A stretch of DNA of 64,000 bases, from NCBI GenBank assembly GCA_910575265.1, contig CAJTEA010000009.1:101011-165010 (forward strand), given 5' to 3'. This DNA comes from Oscillospiraceae bacterium. Lineage in GTDB: Bacteria; Bacillota; Clostridia; Oscillospirales; Oscillospiraceae. The position numbers and the translations under genes were made by a program. The notes beneath the pieces are model-generated. The model was not told the origin of the DNA and made no database searches. It saw only the letters and a program-made list of their open reading frames with translations. Of the stretch, positions 43,710 to 52,320 are shown piece by piece (position 1 is the stretch's first letter; every line of letters starts with the position of its first letter).

Positions 43710-43738
43710 ATTATATTGGTTTCCCGGCCGTCTGTCAA
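43710..43738 (-). promoter_or_regulatory. consensus sigma-A promoter of greA-lysS
   Basis: Reverse strand TTGACA (43733-43738), 17-base spacer, TATAAT (43710-43715). Both boxes are perfect consensus. The -35 box overlaps the end of the upstream gene. Confidence 0.9.
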
Positions 43739-44415
43739 GTGATTTTTATGTCGTTTGGACCCAGCCGTCCCCCCTCCCACAGGGCGGCCAGCAGGGGGAG
43801 GTCCTCCCGGTCCTCCTCCGCCAGGCCGGGGGCGGTAAGGGTCAGTCCGGCCAGCCTGGGCCGATGTCCAAACAGGTCTAGTGTGGCCTCCTCCTTCGCC
43901 GGACACTCCTCCTGAAAGCGCAGGGCCGCCTGTCCCAGCTCCCCCGGCGGCAGAATCGGCATGCCGAATTCCCGGCGCAGCCACTGGGCCAGCTCCTGTC
44001 CTCCCCGGGGGGCGTCCACCACCAGGCGGCGCACCCTGGAGCACAGCTCCGCCGCCGTCCTTGCCATCTCCCGGTCCGCCCGCAGGCCCCGCAGGGCCAC
44101 GGTGGCCCGGTCCGGGGCCAGTCCCCGGCGCTCCAAAACCTCCAGCGTCAGCGGAACCGACTGGGCCCGGACAAACAGCTCCGGGTCCACCCTCCGCAGC
44201 CCGAAGGCCTCCAGCAGTGACCAGCGGTCAAAGTCTCGGGACGTCAGCACCCGCGCCGCGCCGCCCAGGCGCAGGCTCTTTCCCGCCCTCCGCAGCCGGC
44301 GCTCCCCCCAGAACCCTGAACGGTCCACCTCCACCCGGAGCACAGGCATACCGTACAGCCTCCCCATAGCCCCTCTGCCCCGCCCCTTGGGCGCGCAAAT
44401 CAGTTGTCCCACCAC
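43735..44415 (-). CDS. hypothetical protein
   Basis: 226 residues, rich in arginine and leucine (RRLRRAGKSLRLGGAARVLTSRDFDRWSLLEAFGLRRVD). No membrane segment or motif I can place. It begins with GTG at 44415 behind GGGGGAGGG. The strand-like VLRVEVDRSGFW and RRLVVDAPRGGQELAQWLRREFGMPILPP suggest an alpha/beta fold. The conserved-looking frame and ribosome site say it is real. It lies between pepD and greA, on the same strand, without a clear terminator after it. Confidence 0.6.
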   Translation of the reverse strand: MVGQLICAPKGRGRGAMGRLYGMPVLRVEVDRSGFWGERRLRRAGKSLRLGGAARVLTSRDFDRWSLLEAFGLRRVDPELFVRAQSVPLTLEVLERRGLAPDRATVALRGLRADREMARTAAELCSRVRRLVVDAPRGGQELAQWLRREFGMPILPPGELGQAALRFQEECPAKEEATLDLFGHRPRLAGLTLTAPGLAEEDREDLPLLAALWEGGRLGPNDIKIT

Positions 44416-44491
44416 AGGACCCTCCCCCTTTCAACAGAGTGTATGCGCAAAGCGGAGGGATATTGCCCGCGAATCCTTTCGCATACAACGC

Positions 44492-44522
44492 GGAAAGACA
44501 TGCCCTTCCGGCATGTCTTTCC
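44492..44522 (-). terminator. hairpin after pepD
   Basis: 13-bp perfect stem GGAAAGACATGCC/GGCATGTCTTTCC with a five-base loop, nine bases past the pepD stop. It lacks a U-tract. Confidence 0.55.
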
Positions 44523-44530
44523 CGCTTCGT

Positions 44531-45979
44531 TTATTTGCTTCGTTTCAGCAGCTCACAGGTCATCTCATACATTCGGGCGGTGGAAGGAGCGCTCAGCCGC
44601 TCCTTAGTGGAGTGGACATCGTGGAGCTCCGGGCCGATGGAGATGGCGTCCAGACCGGGAATCTTCTCGATAAACAGGCCGCACTCCAGCCCGCCGTGGG
44701 TGGCCTCGATAACGCCCTCCTTCCCGGTAACCGCCTTGTAGGCCGCCAGGGCGTCCTCCCGCAGGACGGACTGCTTGGCATACTGCCAGCCGGGGTAGTT
44801 GCTGTGCTCCGACACGGCGCCGCCGCCCAGCTCCAGGATGGCCCGGACCCGCTGAACTATCATGGCCTTCTGGGAAGCGATGCAAGACCGGACCGAAATG
44901 CTGAGACGCAGCCCGTCCTCCTCCATCGCCATAACCCCCAGATTCAGGGAGGTCTGCACCAAACCGGGGAAATCCACATTCATAGCCTGGACCCCCTGGG
45001 GCAGAGCCAGCAGAATGGACAGGATATTTTCCGTGGTTTTCTGGGACAGGGCGCTGTCCAGAGTGGTTTTCCCGCAGGTGAGGGTAATCCCGTCGTCACA
45101 GCCGGCGTATTCGTTTTTCAATACAGCGTCAAATTCCCGGATAAAGGCCTCAAAGGCCTCCGCCTGACCGGTGGGTACCGCAGCCAGGGCCTCGCACTTG
45201 GAGCAGATCACGTTGTCAAATTTTCCGCCGTGGATATCGCTCAGCCGCAGGCCGGGGCAGCGCTCCATGGCGCTGTACAGCGCCCGGACCATCACCTGAT
45301 TGGCGGAGGCCCGGCCCTTGTGGATATCCCCGCCGGAGTGGCCGCCCAGCAGGCCGGACAGAGTGACCGAATAGGTCTGGCACCCGCTCAGGGGTTCCTG
45401 TTTTCCAGGCAGGAGACAGTCCAGCCGCACGCCGCCGGCGCAGGAGACAGTGAATACCCCCTCCTCCTCCGAGTCCAGGTTGACCAGCTTTTTCCCCTTC
45501 AGATCGGAGCAGTCCAGGGCGAAGGCCCCGTCCATGCCGATCTCCTCGTCCACGGTGAACACCGCCTCCAGCGGGGGGTGGGGCAGAGAATCATTCGCCA
45601 GGATAGCCAGGATCATAGCCACAGCGATGCCGTTGTCTCCGCCCAGGGAGGTTTTGTCCCCCCAGATCCACTCGCCGTCGGTGACCAGGTCGATGCCCTC
45701 TCTGGCCATGTCCTTGGCGCAGTCCTCAGTTTTAACGCATACCATGTCGATGTGCCCCTGAAGAATCACCGCCTCCGCCTTCTCATAGCCGGGGGAGGCG
45801 TCCTTCCAAATGACAACGTTGTTCACCTCGTCCTGCCGCCAGCGCAGGCCCAGCTCCTGGGCAAAGGACACACACAGATCACTGATCCGCTTTGTGTTGC
45901 GGCTGCCGTGGGGAACCGCACACAGCTTCTCAAAGTACTCGAATACCTTTTTGGGCTCCAGCCTGGATAACACTGCCAT
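44531..45979 (-). CDS. pepD: aminoacyl-histidine dipeptidase (M20/PepD)
   Basis: 482 residues of the cytosolic metallodipeptidase PepD. Metal-site motifs: LQGHIDMVC (H-x-D), GGDNGIAVAM, FTVDEEIGMDGA and NLDSEEEG, plus the lid-domain motif LLGGHSGGDIHKGRASAN. It cleaves Xaa-His and other unsubstituted dipeptides with two zinc ions. GGAGGAGCG precedes the ATG. A terminator at 46005 separates it from the ABC operon upstream, so it is likely a single gene. Confidence 0.95.
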   Translation of the reverse strand: MAVLSRLEPKKVFEYFEKLCAVPHGSRNTKRISDLCVSFAQELGLRWRQDEVNNVVIWKDASPGYEKAEAVILQGHIDMVCVKTEDCAKDMAREGIDLVTDGEWIWGDKTSLGGDNGIAVAMILAILANDSLPHPPLEAVFTVDEEIGMDGAFALDCSDLKGKKLVNLDSEEEGVFTVSCAGGVRLDCLLPGKQEPLSGCQTYSVTLSGLLGGHSGGDIHKGRASANQVMVRALYSAMERCPGLRLSDIHGGKFDNVICSKCEALAAVPTGQAEAFEAFIREFDAVLKNEYAGCDDGITLTCGKTTLDSALSQKTTENILSILLALPQGVQAMNVDFPGLVQTSLNLGVMAMEEDGLRLSISVRSCIASQKAMIVQRVRAILELGGGAVSEHSNYPGWQYAKQSVLREDALAAYKAVTGKEGVIEATHGGLECGLFIEKIPGLDAISIGPELHDVHSTKERLSAPSTARMYEMTCELLKRSK

Positions 45980-46004
45980 ATTTTCGCTCCTCCTTACATA
46001 AAAT

Positions 46005-46035
46005 GGACCGTCCCGCCAAGAAAGCGGGGCGGTCC
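46005..46035 (-). terminator. terminator of the ABC transporter operon
   Basis: 12-bp stem (GGACCGTCCCGC/GCGGGGCGGTCC, one G-U pair) with a seven-base loop, followed on the reverse strand by ATTTTAT, 13 bases past the stop of the last operon gene. Confidence 0.75.
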
Positions 46036-46048
46036 CATCCGTTGGTTT

Positions 46049-46552
46049 TCAGATGCCGCCGACGCCCAGATCGTCCTCCAGGCCCAGGCCGTCGCCCATG
46101 CTGAACTCGTCGCCGATCCCGGGTTCCTCCTCTATGGGCTCCTCCGTCACGGCGGGGATAAACTCAGACAGCCAGGCCTCCTCGGGCAGGCCGGCCAACA
46201 GAGCGGGAAGATTGACCACAATGCCGTCCATGTCGTAAGGCAGCTTCAGGTTAATCTCCTTGACCACCGGCTCGTCCCCCTTGTTTTCGGTAATCTCCAG
46301 GGTCATTTTGAAGTTCTGGCCGATCCAGATGGACATACCGCGTTCCCGTTTGCCCAGCTTGGCCACGTCCTCATCCTTAACAGTGACCACCACGCGCTCA
46401 AAGGCCTTGTAGTCCTGGCCCTCGTAGCCCTCCAGGGTCTTGTTGTCAATATAGACGGTGTGGCCCCGGCCGATGACCATCATCCAGCCGGCAATGGAGA
46501 TCAGAATCAGCACCGTCAGGAGGATAAACAGGATTCTGCGCTTCAGATTCAT
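46049..46552 (-). CDS. membrane-anchored accessory protein of the ABC operon
   Basis: 167 residues with one N-terminal helix (RRILFILLTVLILISIAGWMMVI), an extracytoplasmic domain (VYIDNKTLEGYEGQDYKAFERVVVTVKDEDVAKLGKRERGM...MTLEITENKGDEP) and an acidic, glycine-rich tail. The ATG overlaps the stop of the permease gene by ATGA. I recall this as the DUF6672 family, which travels with such permeases; function unknown. An envelope-side accessory role for the transporter fits the topology. Confidence 0.65.
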   Translation of the reverse strand: MNLKRRILFILLTVLILISIAGWMMVIGRGHTVYIDNKTLEGYEGQDYKAFERVVVTVKDEDVAKLGKRERGMSIWIGQNFKMTLEITENKGDEPVVKEINLKLPYDMDGIVVNLPALLAGLPEEAWLSEFIPAVTEEPIEEEPGIGDEFSMGDGLGLEDDLGVGGI

Positions 46553-47679
46553 CTCGCACCCTCCTCCTTCTGAGCCTGAGCCAGCTCCTGGCCGGCCTTG
46601 CTCTTGTTCATCCGCTTCTTGGCCTCATACATAATCAGGGCCACGGTGATGATGCCGTAGGACAGGAACACCCGGAAATACTCGCCCACCATGGAGTCGC
46701 CGGTGATAAAGCCGCCGGCGTTGGGGGCCACGATGAACATCAGGTGGAACAGAATCACTCCCAGGAATGCGTTGCCGATGGAGGCCTTATCCACCGACGC
46801 CCCGCCGATGAGCAGGGCCGCGATACAGAACATGCCGATCTGGGCGTGGCCGGTATAGGTGGGCAGGTTGCCCATGTTTTGCAGATAAATCACCATGCCG
46901 ATGCCAGCAAAGACGGTGGACATCATGATGGAGATCAGGCGGGTACGGTCCACCTTGATGCCGGCGGCCCGGGCCACCTCCATGTCCTGGCCCACGGCCC
47001 GCATATCCTGGCCCAGCTTGGTGCGCCGAAACCAGACAATGAACAAGCAGAACAGCCCCACCAGGATAAAGGTAAACACCGGGATCTTCACGCCCTGAAT
47101 CCGGATGGCCAGCAGGTCGTCCAGGCACTGGCGCATATTCAGCAGGCTCACCGTGTTCCGGATGCCGTAGCCCCGGGGGAGCATGATGCTGGCGTGGGCA
47201 ATGGGGATGATGGAGCCCATAATATACAGCACGATCATCTGGTAAATACCGTTGCCCATAAAGAAATTCAGGATATAACCGGTGATCATCTCCCGGCCCT
47301 TGGCCATATTCAGGATGGTGCCGCACACCAGGCCCAGAATCGCGGAGAAGGGGATGGACAGGATCATGGCCAGCACCACGCCGGGAATGCCCCAGATCTG
47401 CCAGTCCGCCACCAGGATGATGGCCAGCTCCGCGCCCATAGCGCCCAGGGTCATGGCAAAGTTCATACCCATGCCCGCCATAATGGGAAACAGCAGGCAC
47501 AGCACCAGAAACAGGTTGCGGCCCATGCGGGTGATAATCTCGTTTATCAGATAGCTGGGAGTAAAGCCGGCCATAGGGATAAAGATGGCGCAGATAATGA
47601 TAAACATGATAGGCACGGCGTTGTTGCGCGCCAGCTCCACAGCCCGTTTGCTCAGAGGGATGTTGTTGTTTTGATTCAT
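46549..47679 (-). CDS. ABC transporter permease (BPD_transp_2 type)
   Basis: 376 residues with about ten transmembrane helices and the family pattern GMGMNFAMTLGAMGAELAIILVADWQIWG and MRAVGQDMEVARAAGIKVDRTRLISIM. The family serves ribose, nucleosides and branched-chain amino acids. It is the second of two non-identical permeases of a heterodimeric importer, overlapping the first by ATGA. Helix NMGNLPTYTGHAQIGMFCIAALLIGGASVDKASIGNAFLG matches the conserved C-terminal block. Substrate not evident; see the binding protein. Confidence 0.88.
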   Translation of the reverse strand: MNQNNNIPLSKRAVELARNNAVPIMFIIICAIFIPMAGFTPSYLINEIITRMGRNLFLVLCLLFPIMAGMGMNFAMTLGAMGAELAIILVADWQIWGIPGVVLAMILSIPFSAILGLVCGTILNMAKGREMITGYILNFFMGNGIYQMIVLYIMGSIIPIAHASIMLPRGYGIRNTVSLLNMRQCLDDLLAIRIQGVKIPVFTFILVGLFCLFIVWFRRTKLGQDMRAVGQDMEVARAAGIKVDRTRLISIMMSTVFAGIGMVIYLQNMGNLPTYTGHAQIGMFCIAALLIGGASVDKASIGNAFLGVILFHLMFIVAPNAGGFITGDSMVGEYFRVFLSYGIITVALIMYEAKKRMNKSKAGQELAQAQKEEGAR

Positions 47680-48872
47680 TTTGTTCCCTCCTGCTTTCTG
47701 GTCAGGGCGTAGAGGATCATGCCGTTGGAGACAATGTTCCGGATGACCTCGCTCATATCCATGTGGACCATGGCGTTCATCACCGTCGGGGTCATGGTCA
47801 CCATGCCCTGGAAAAGGATTGTTCCGATAATCACGTTGCCGATAGTGGCCTTGTTCACCAGCGCGCCGCCAATCAGGATGGCGGACACGGTGGGCATGGT
47901 CAGGTTATTTGGTGAGGTATACAGCTGAATAAAACCGAAGCCCTGCTGATAGACCAGAATACCCATCGCGCCCAGCCATGTGGACATTACCACGGACAGG
48001 GTCCGGATGCGGTCTACATTGATGCCGGCGGCCCGGGCGAAGTTCGGGTTAGAGCCCACGGCGGTCATGGCGGTACCGGTCTTGGTGTGGAGGAAGGCCC
48101 ACATCAGAACGGCCAGCAGAGCGAATACCAGCAGGGAGCCGGTGGGAATCTTGATATACTCCAGCCAGCCCAGACTGATGCCTCTGCTCGCGGCGATTTC
48201 CGCAAAGTCCAGCCTTAAAAAGCTGGCCAGGGACTGATTGTAGAAGCCGTCCAGGGAGATGGTGGGCCGCAGGCCATTGGCCGACAGGCCGTACACCATG
48301 GTGGGGCTGTTATAGGGGAGCAGCAGCCACATCATGCACATGAAGGAGATGATGGACAGGCCCACGTAGGTGGCGATCATCATCTCGCCGCCCTTGATCT
48401 TATTCAGCAGCCAGCCGTAGCCCAGGCCGAACACCACAGCGAAGGGGGTGGCGATGAGCAGCGCCATCAGGAAGCTGCCCATCGCGCCGAAGCGCTCAAA
48501 GCCAAACTGAATGGACAGGGTGCCCCCCAGCAGCCCGCAGATGACCCCCAGGGGCAGGCCGAAGTTCAGCCCGCAGCCCGAGTGGATCATGGGCACCATG
48601 GCCAGCACCAGCACCGCGTTCCAGCTGAAGCGGTTGATGATGTTGGTGATCTGCATGGGGAGGTTGACGCCCACAAAGGGGGCCATCACAAACAGCAGCA
48701 GGAGAAAGCCGGTAATAATCATCCGGGGTACGCCGTAGTCCGCTATCATGGCCTGAAGGGGGGACATTTGCTTCTTTTCAAGCTCTGTAACCTGACGCTT
48801 TGACATCATCGTTTTCATTTCATCGTTAAATTTGGATGGACTGTTTAAATTATGGTCTTTTTTCTCACTCAC
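47676..48872 (-). CDS. ABC transporter permease (BPD_transp_2 type)
   Basis: 398 residues starting at GTG 48872 behind GGAGG. About ten helices after a cytosolic N-terminus of 40-50 residues. Motifs parallel the partner permease: GLNFGLPLGVICGLLGGTLSIQFGFERFG, MTAVGSNPNFARAAGINVDRIRTLSVVMS and ILIGGALVNKATIGNVIIGTILFQG. It forms the membrane channel with the product at 46549. Same operon as the ATPase, 14 bases after it. Confidence 0.88.
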   Translation of the reverse strand: MSEKKDHNLNSPSKFNDEMKTMMSKRQVTELEKKQMSPLQAMIADYGVPRMIITGFLLLLFVMAPFVGVNLPMQITNIINRFSWNAVLVLAMVPMIHSGCGLNFGLPLGVICGLLGGTLSIQFGFERFGAMGSFLMALLIATPFAVVFGLGYGWLLNKIKGGEMMIATYVGLSIISFMCMMWLLLPYNSPTMVYGLSANGLRPTISLDGFYNQSLASFLRLDFAEIAASRGISLGWLEYIKIPTGSLLVFALLAVLMWAFLHTKTGTAMTAVGSNPNFARAAGINVDRIRTLSVVMSTWLGAMGILVYQQGFGFIQLYTSPNNLTMPTVSAILIGGALVNKATIGNVIIGTILFQGMVTMTPTVMNAMVHMDMSEVIRNIVSNGMILYALTRKQEGTK

Positions 48873-48886
48873 TATGACCCACCTCC

Positions 48887-50488
48887 TTATATAACCTGGC
48901 TGACCATCAGCAGGCCGAACTCCTCCGAGGAGGCGGACGCGGGCAGGATGCCCGCCACACGGCCTCCGGAGACGATGGCGACGCGGTCACAGGTCTGCCG
49001 CAGCTCCTCCAGCTCGGAGGAAATCATCACAACGGTAACGCCGCTGTCCCGGTTGAACTGCCGAAGCGACTCCAGCACCAGGGCCTTCGCGCCCACGTCG
49101 ATGCCCCGGGTGGGCTCCGACACAAAGAGGAACTTGGGCTCCAGAGCGAACGCCTTGGCCAGACACACCTTCTGCTGGTTGCCGCCGGACAGCTCCTTGG
49201 CCTTCTGCTTGGAGCTGGTGCATTTGATTTGCAGCTCGTCAATATACTTCTGAGTCACCCGGTGGATGCCTTTCTCGTCCCGCCACTTGATCAGGCCACC
49301 CAGCAGCTTTTTTAAAAACTTGTCCTGAATCTGCATAGCGGGGAAGGCTACATTCCACTCCAGGCTCTCGTCCAGCAGCAATCCCACCTCCCGCCGGTCC
49401 TCCGACACGAAGGCCAGGGAGGAATCCAGACACTTGCGGGGGTTGTTCAGAGGAATTTCCCCTCCGTCGAACTCCACGGTGCCTCCGGCCTCATACAGGC
49501 CCATGACCCCGTTGGGGATGCCCAGCTTGCCCTGGCCGGCCAGGCCGCCGATGCCCAGAATCTCACCCTCTTTGATGTCCAGAGTGACGTTGCGCACCGT
49601 TTCGCCGGGCATGTCCACCCACAGGTTTTTGATGGACATGATGGTCCTGCCGTCGGACGCCCCGCTCTGAGGCCTGGCCTGGGTCGAGGCGGCGGTCTGT
49701 CGCACATCCCGGCCCACCATCCAGCGGGTGATGTCCTCCACGCTGGTCTCTCCGGTAGGGACATCCCGAACTACGTGGCCGTCCCGCATGACCACCACCT
49801 TGTCGCACACCGCCAGAATTTCCTGGAGGCGGTGGGTGATGAAGATGACGGAGATTCCCTGGGCGGCCATGCCGCGGATAGACTCCAGAAGGGCCTCAGC
49901 CTCCTTCTCGGTGAGCACGGCGGTGGGCTCGTCCAGAATCAGCAGCTTGAGCTGGTCCTTGCTCAGCTCCCGGGCAATCTCGGTAAACTGCTTATGGCCC
50001 ACGGGCATGCTGCTGATGGTCATGTTGGCGTCGATCTTGACGCCCATCTTGTCGATGGCCGCGCCGGAGCGGCGGTCCATCTCCTTATAATCCAGAGTAT
50101 TCAGCCGGTCGCCGAACACTTCTGAAATAATACTCTTCTTTTGGGGCTCCCGATTCAGGAGAATATTTTCCGTGGCGGTGAAACCGGGGATCAGGGAAAA
50201 CTCCTGATGCACCATGCCGATGCCCGCCTTCAGCGCGTCAAAGGGGGTGCTGAACCGCACCTTCTCGCCGTTGATGAGGACGTCGCCGCCGTAGCCGCCG
50301 GTCTCCCGGATGACGTCCATGCCAAAGAGAATCTTCATCAGCGTGCTCTTGCCGGCGCCGTTCTCGCCGCACAGGCCCAGCACTTGGCCGGCCCCCAGAG
50401 TAAAATTGATGTCCGCGAGCACCTGATTGCCAAAAAAGTCTTTCTTTATGTTTTGCATTTGCAGCAAGGGAGCAGCGTTATTTGTCAT
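48887..50488 (-). CDS. double ABC ATPase of a sugar/nucleoside-type importer
   Basis: 533 residues with two ATPase halves, as in RbsA/YufO. The first half has GLCGENGAGKSTLMKILFG, the signature-like stretch VGHKQFTEIARELSKDQ and LLILDEPTAVLTEKEAEAL. The second has IGGLAGQGKLGIPNGVMG (degenerate Walker A, usual in this family), LSGGNQQKVCLAKAF and LFVSEPTRGIDVGAK. It powers the two permeases. A hairpin between this gene and the upstream binding-protein gene probably lowers its expression relative to the binding protein. Confidence 0.93.
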   Translation of the reverse strand: MTNNAAPLLQMQNIKKDFFGNQVLADINFTLGAGQVLGLCGENGAGKSTLMKILFGMDVIRETGGYGGDVLINGEKVRFSTPFDALKAGIGMVHQEFSLIPGFTATENILLNREPQKKSIISEVFGDRLNTLDYKEMDRRSGAAIDKMGVKIDANMTISSMPVGHKQFTEIARELSKDQLKLLILDEPTAVLTEKEAEALLESIRGMAAQGISVIFITHRLQEILAVCDKVVVMRDGHVVRDVPTGETSVEDITRWMVGRDVRQTAASTQARPQSGASDGRTIMSIKNLWVDMPGETVRNVTLDIKEGEILGIGGLAGQGKLGIPNGVMGLYEAGGTVEFDGGEIPLNNPRKCLDSSLAFVSEDRREVGLLLDESLEWNVAFPAMQIQDKFLKKLLGGLIKWRDEKGIHRVTQKYIDELQIKCTSSKQKAKELSGGNQQKVCLAKAFALEPKFLFVSEPTRGIDVGAKALVLESLRQFNRDSGVTVVMISSELEELRQTCDRVAIVSGGRVAGILPASASSEEFGLLMVSQVI

Positions 50489-50511
50489 ACATCCACCCTA
50501 CCTAAAATTCG

Positions 50512-50543
50512 AACGGGGAGGAGGACTGGTCCTCCTCCCCGTT
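50512..50543 (-). terminator. intercistronic hairpin after the binding-protein gene
   Basis: 15-bp near-perfect stem (AACGGGGAGGAGGAC with GTCCTCCTCCCCGTT) and a minimal loop, followed by CGAATTTTAGG on the reverse strand. In ABC operons such a structure stabilises the binding-protein message and attenuates the rest. Confidence 0.65.
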
Positions 50544-50563
50544 TGGTCAAAATGTTGTGTCGA

Positions 50564-51850
50564 TTAGCTGACGGTGAAGTACTTCTCGGGAATCTCCACG
50601 TCGGCGTTGCCCATATAGTGCCCGGGATTGCCCATGATATAGGTGTCCTGATAGATCAGGAACACGTTGTCGGACTTGACACCGGTGGTGGCGTTGGTAT
50701 AACCGGCGCCGTTCCACTGGGCCTCGGGGGAGTAGACGTTCAGAGCGGCGGCCACGGCGTCCATATCGGTGATCTCGGACTTGCCGTCGATGACGTTCTT
50801 GGCGTGCTCAGCCAGGCCGGCGGACAGGGTGTAGCCATAGGAGTAGGCCCAGGTGCCGAACTTGTCGGCGCAGCCCTTCTCCACCAGAGCGGACTCCACC
50901 TTGGCCAGGATCTTCTCAAAGTCGCCGGCCTCCTCGGTCAGGTCCAGGCCCAGGGCGCCGGGGTAGCCCATCAGGGGGGAGGGCAGATCGGCCTCGATGA
51001 AGTAACCGCCGTACTCAACCAGCTGCTTCAGCAGAGGCTCGGTGTGGGCGTCGTTGGTGCAGAAATAGGCGGCGTTCTCGCCGTACTTCTCCACCCAGGC
51101 GGGGACGTTCTCCAGGATATAGGCCTGAGCGCCGGGGATGCCCACGTCGGAGGTGGGATCGGGAGCGGTCTCCAGTACGAACTCCATGTTGAACTCCTTG
51201 CAGGCCTCGCGCATGACGGCCACGCGGCGGCTCATGGTCTCATAAGCCATGTGCCGGGGGAAGGAGATGTGCACAAAGGTGTCGGCGCCCAGCTCGTGAG
51301 CGGTGCGGATAATCAGGTAGCCGCGGGAAACAAAGTCGTTGTTGCAGACCAGGTCGGCGGCGGAGCCGATCTCAGGCAGGTCCTCGTGGCCCTCGCCGGC
51401 GATGCAGATGATGTCGGGGCGCTTCTCCTTGATCTGGCGGAAGGCCTCAGTGGTGCCGGGAACGGCCTGGTTGACGATAATGGCCTTCATCAGGGGGTCG
51501 TCAGACATGTTGACGATCTTCTGAATAGTGGTCTCCAGCTCCTCGGTGAAGTTGTCGGGGTAGATGTCCAGCTTGACCATATCCTCGCCGTACTTGGCCT
51601 GGAAGGCCTCGGCGCCCCGGCGGTCATCCTCGGACTGAGAGACGGAGCCGGTGATGATGCCGATGTGGTACTCAGCGGCGTCGCTGCCGCCGGCGCTGCT
51701 GTTGGACTGGTTGGCGCTGGTATTGCTGCCACCGCCGACATTGCTCTGATTGCCGGGATTGCTGGTATTGCCGCCGTTACCGTTGCCGCCGCAGCTCACC
51801 AGAGCGAGCATCATGGCGCAGGCCAGCAGCATGCTGATCCTCTTTTTCAT
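50564..51850 (-). CDS. DUF3798-type substrate-binding lipoprotein
   Basis: 428 residues. Lipoprotein signal MKKRISMLLACAMMLALVSCGG, with the lipidated cysteine at 20, then an Asn/Ser/Gly linker and a periplasmic-binding-protein fold (YHIGIITGSVSQSEDDRRGAEAFQAKYGEDMVKLDIYPDNF, ...IICIAGEGHEDLPEIGSAADLVCNNDFVSRG). It matches the DUF3798 family of binding proteins with unknown ligand. First gene of the operon with its own strong promoter (51953-51980). Together with the ATPase and two permeases it makes a complete importer, possibly for a nucleoside-like compound. Confidence 0.85.
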   Translation of the reverse strand: MKKRISMLLACAMMLALVSCGGNGNGGNTSNPGNQSNVGGGSNTSANQSNSSAGGSDAAEYHIGIITGSVSQSEDDRRGAEAFQAKYGEDMVKLDIYPDNFTEELETTIQKIVNMSDDPLMKAIIVNQAVPGTTEAFRQIKEKRPDIICIAGEGHEDLPEIGSAADLVCNNDFVSRGYLIIRTAHELGADTFVHISFPRHMAYETMSRRVAVMREACKEFNMEFVLETAPDPTSDVGIPGAQAYILENVPAWVEKYGENAAYFCTNDAHTEPLLKQLVEYGGYFIEADLPSPLMGYPGALGLDLTEEAGDFEKILAKVESALVEKGCADKFGTWAYSYGYTLSAGLAEHAKNVIDGKSEITDMDAVAAALNVYSPEAQWNGAGYTNATTGVKSDNVFLIYQDTYIMGNPGHYMGNADVEIPEKYFTVS

Positions 51851-51952
51851 TGTTTACCTCCTAAAATACCTTTGGGCCGCCGTCATCTCTGAAGACTCTG
51901 TTTTGTGTTGAAACGCAAAACAGGAAAGGCGTACGCCTTTGCCCTTAACATT

Positions 51953-51980
51953 ATTTTAACAAAATTCAGCGCTTTGTCAA
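51953..51980 (-). promoter_or_regulatory. promoter of the DUF3798 ABC operon
   Basis: Reverse strand TTGACA (51975-51980), 16-base spacer, TAAAAT (51953-51958), about 100 bases before the start codon. Confidence 0.75.
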
Positions 51981-52182
51981 CCTTATCTTCCGGTTTTCCT
52001 TCATTTTCTCTTCTGTTTTCTGCATAAAATTTATTCTCTTTTTTTAAGAATTTCTGTGTTTCCCCACAAAGACAAATGTTTTCAGCTGTGTATACACCTT
52101 CAGCTTTCCAGTCAAAGGCCCGCCGGAAAAGCCGGCGGACCGGCTGAAATTCACCCTTTTCCAGCACCGCCCATACAGAACG

Positions 52183-52219
52183 AATACGGAGGAAGTCTGA
52201 GCCAGACTTCCTCCGTATT
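52183..52219. terminator. perfect 17-bp hairpin after the liv operon
   Basis: AATACGGAGGAAGTCTG pairs exactly with its complement around AGC. It lies about 100 bases past the end of the liv binding-protein gene. It has no U-tract in either direction, so termination or 3'-end protection are both possible. Confidence 0.6.
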
Positions 52220-52320
52220 GATCCTGATTCAGTTTTACCAGCGAAGGTTCCGGCGGTGAACGCTATATTCTTCCCTTTCGATCGTTGCCGGAATATTCTC
52301 TGTTCACACCGTACGAACGA

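Larger units (their letters stand above)
51851..52320. other. intergenic stretch between two transporter operons
   Basis: No gene. It contains the promoter of the DUF3798 operon and a long A/T-rich leader in its left half, and the 17-bp hairpin at 52183-52219 that ends the liv operon in its right half. Confidence 0.6.

Noticed and set aside
50141..51892. Forward open frame of 583 codons, glycine and valine rich
   Set aside because: Antisense to the DUF3798 binding protein and the end of the ATPase gene; no homology or ribosome site.
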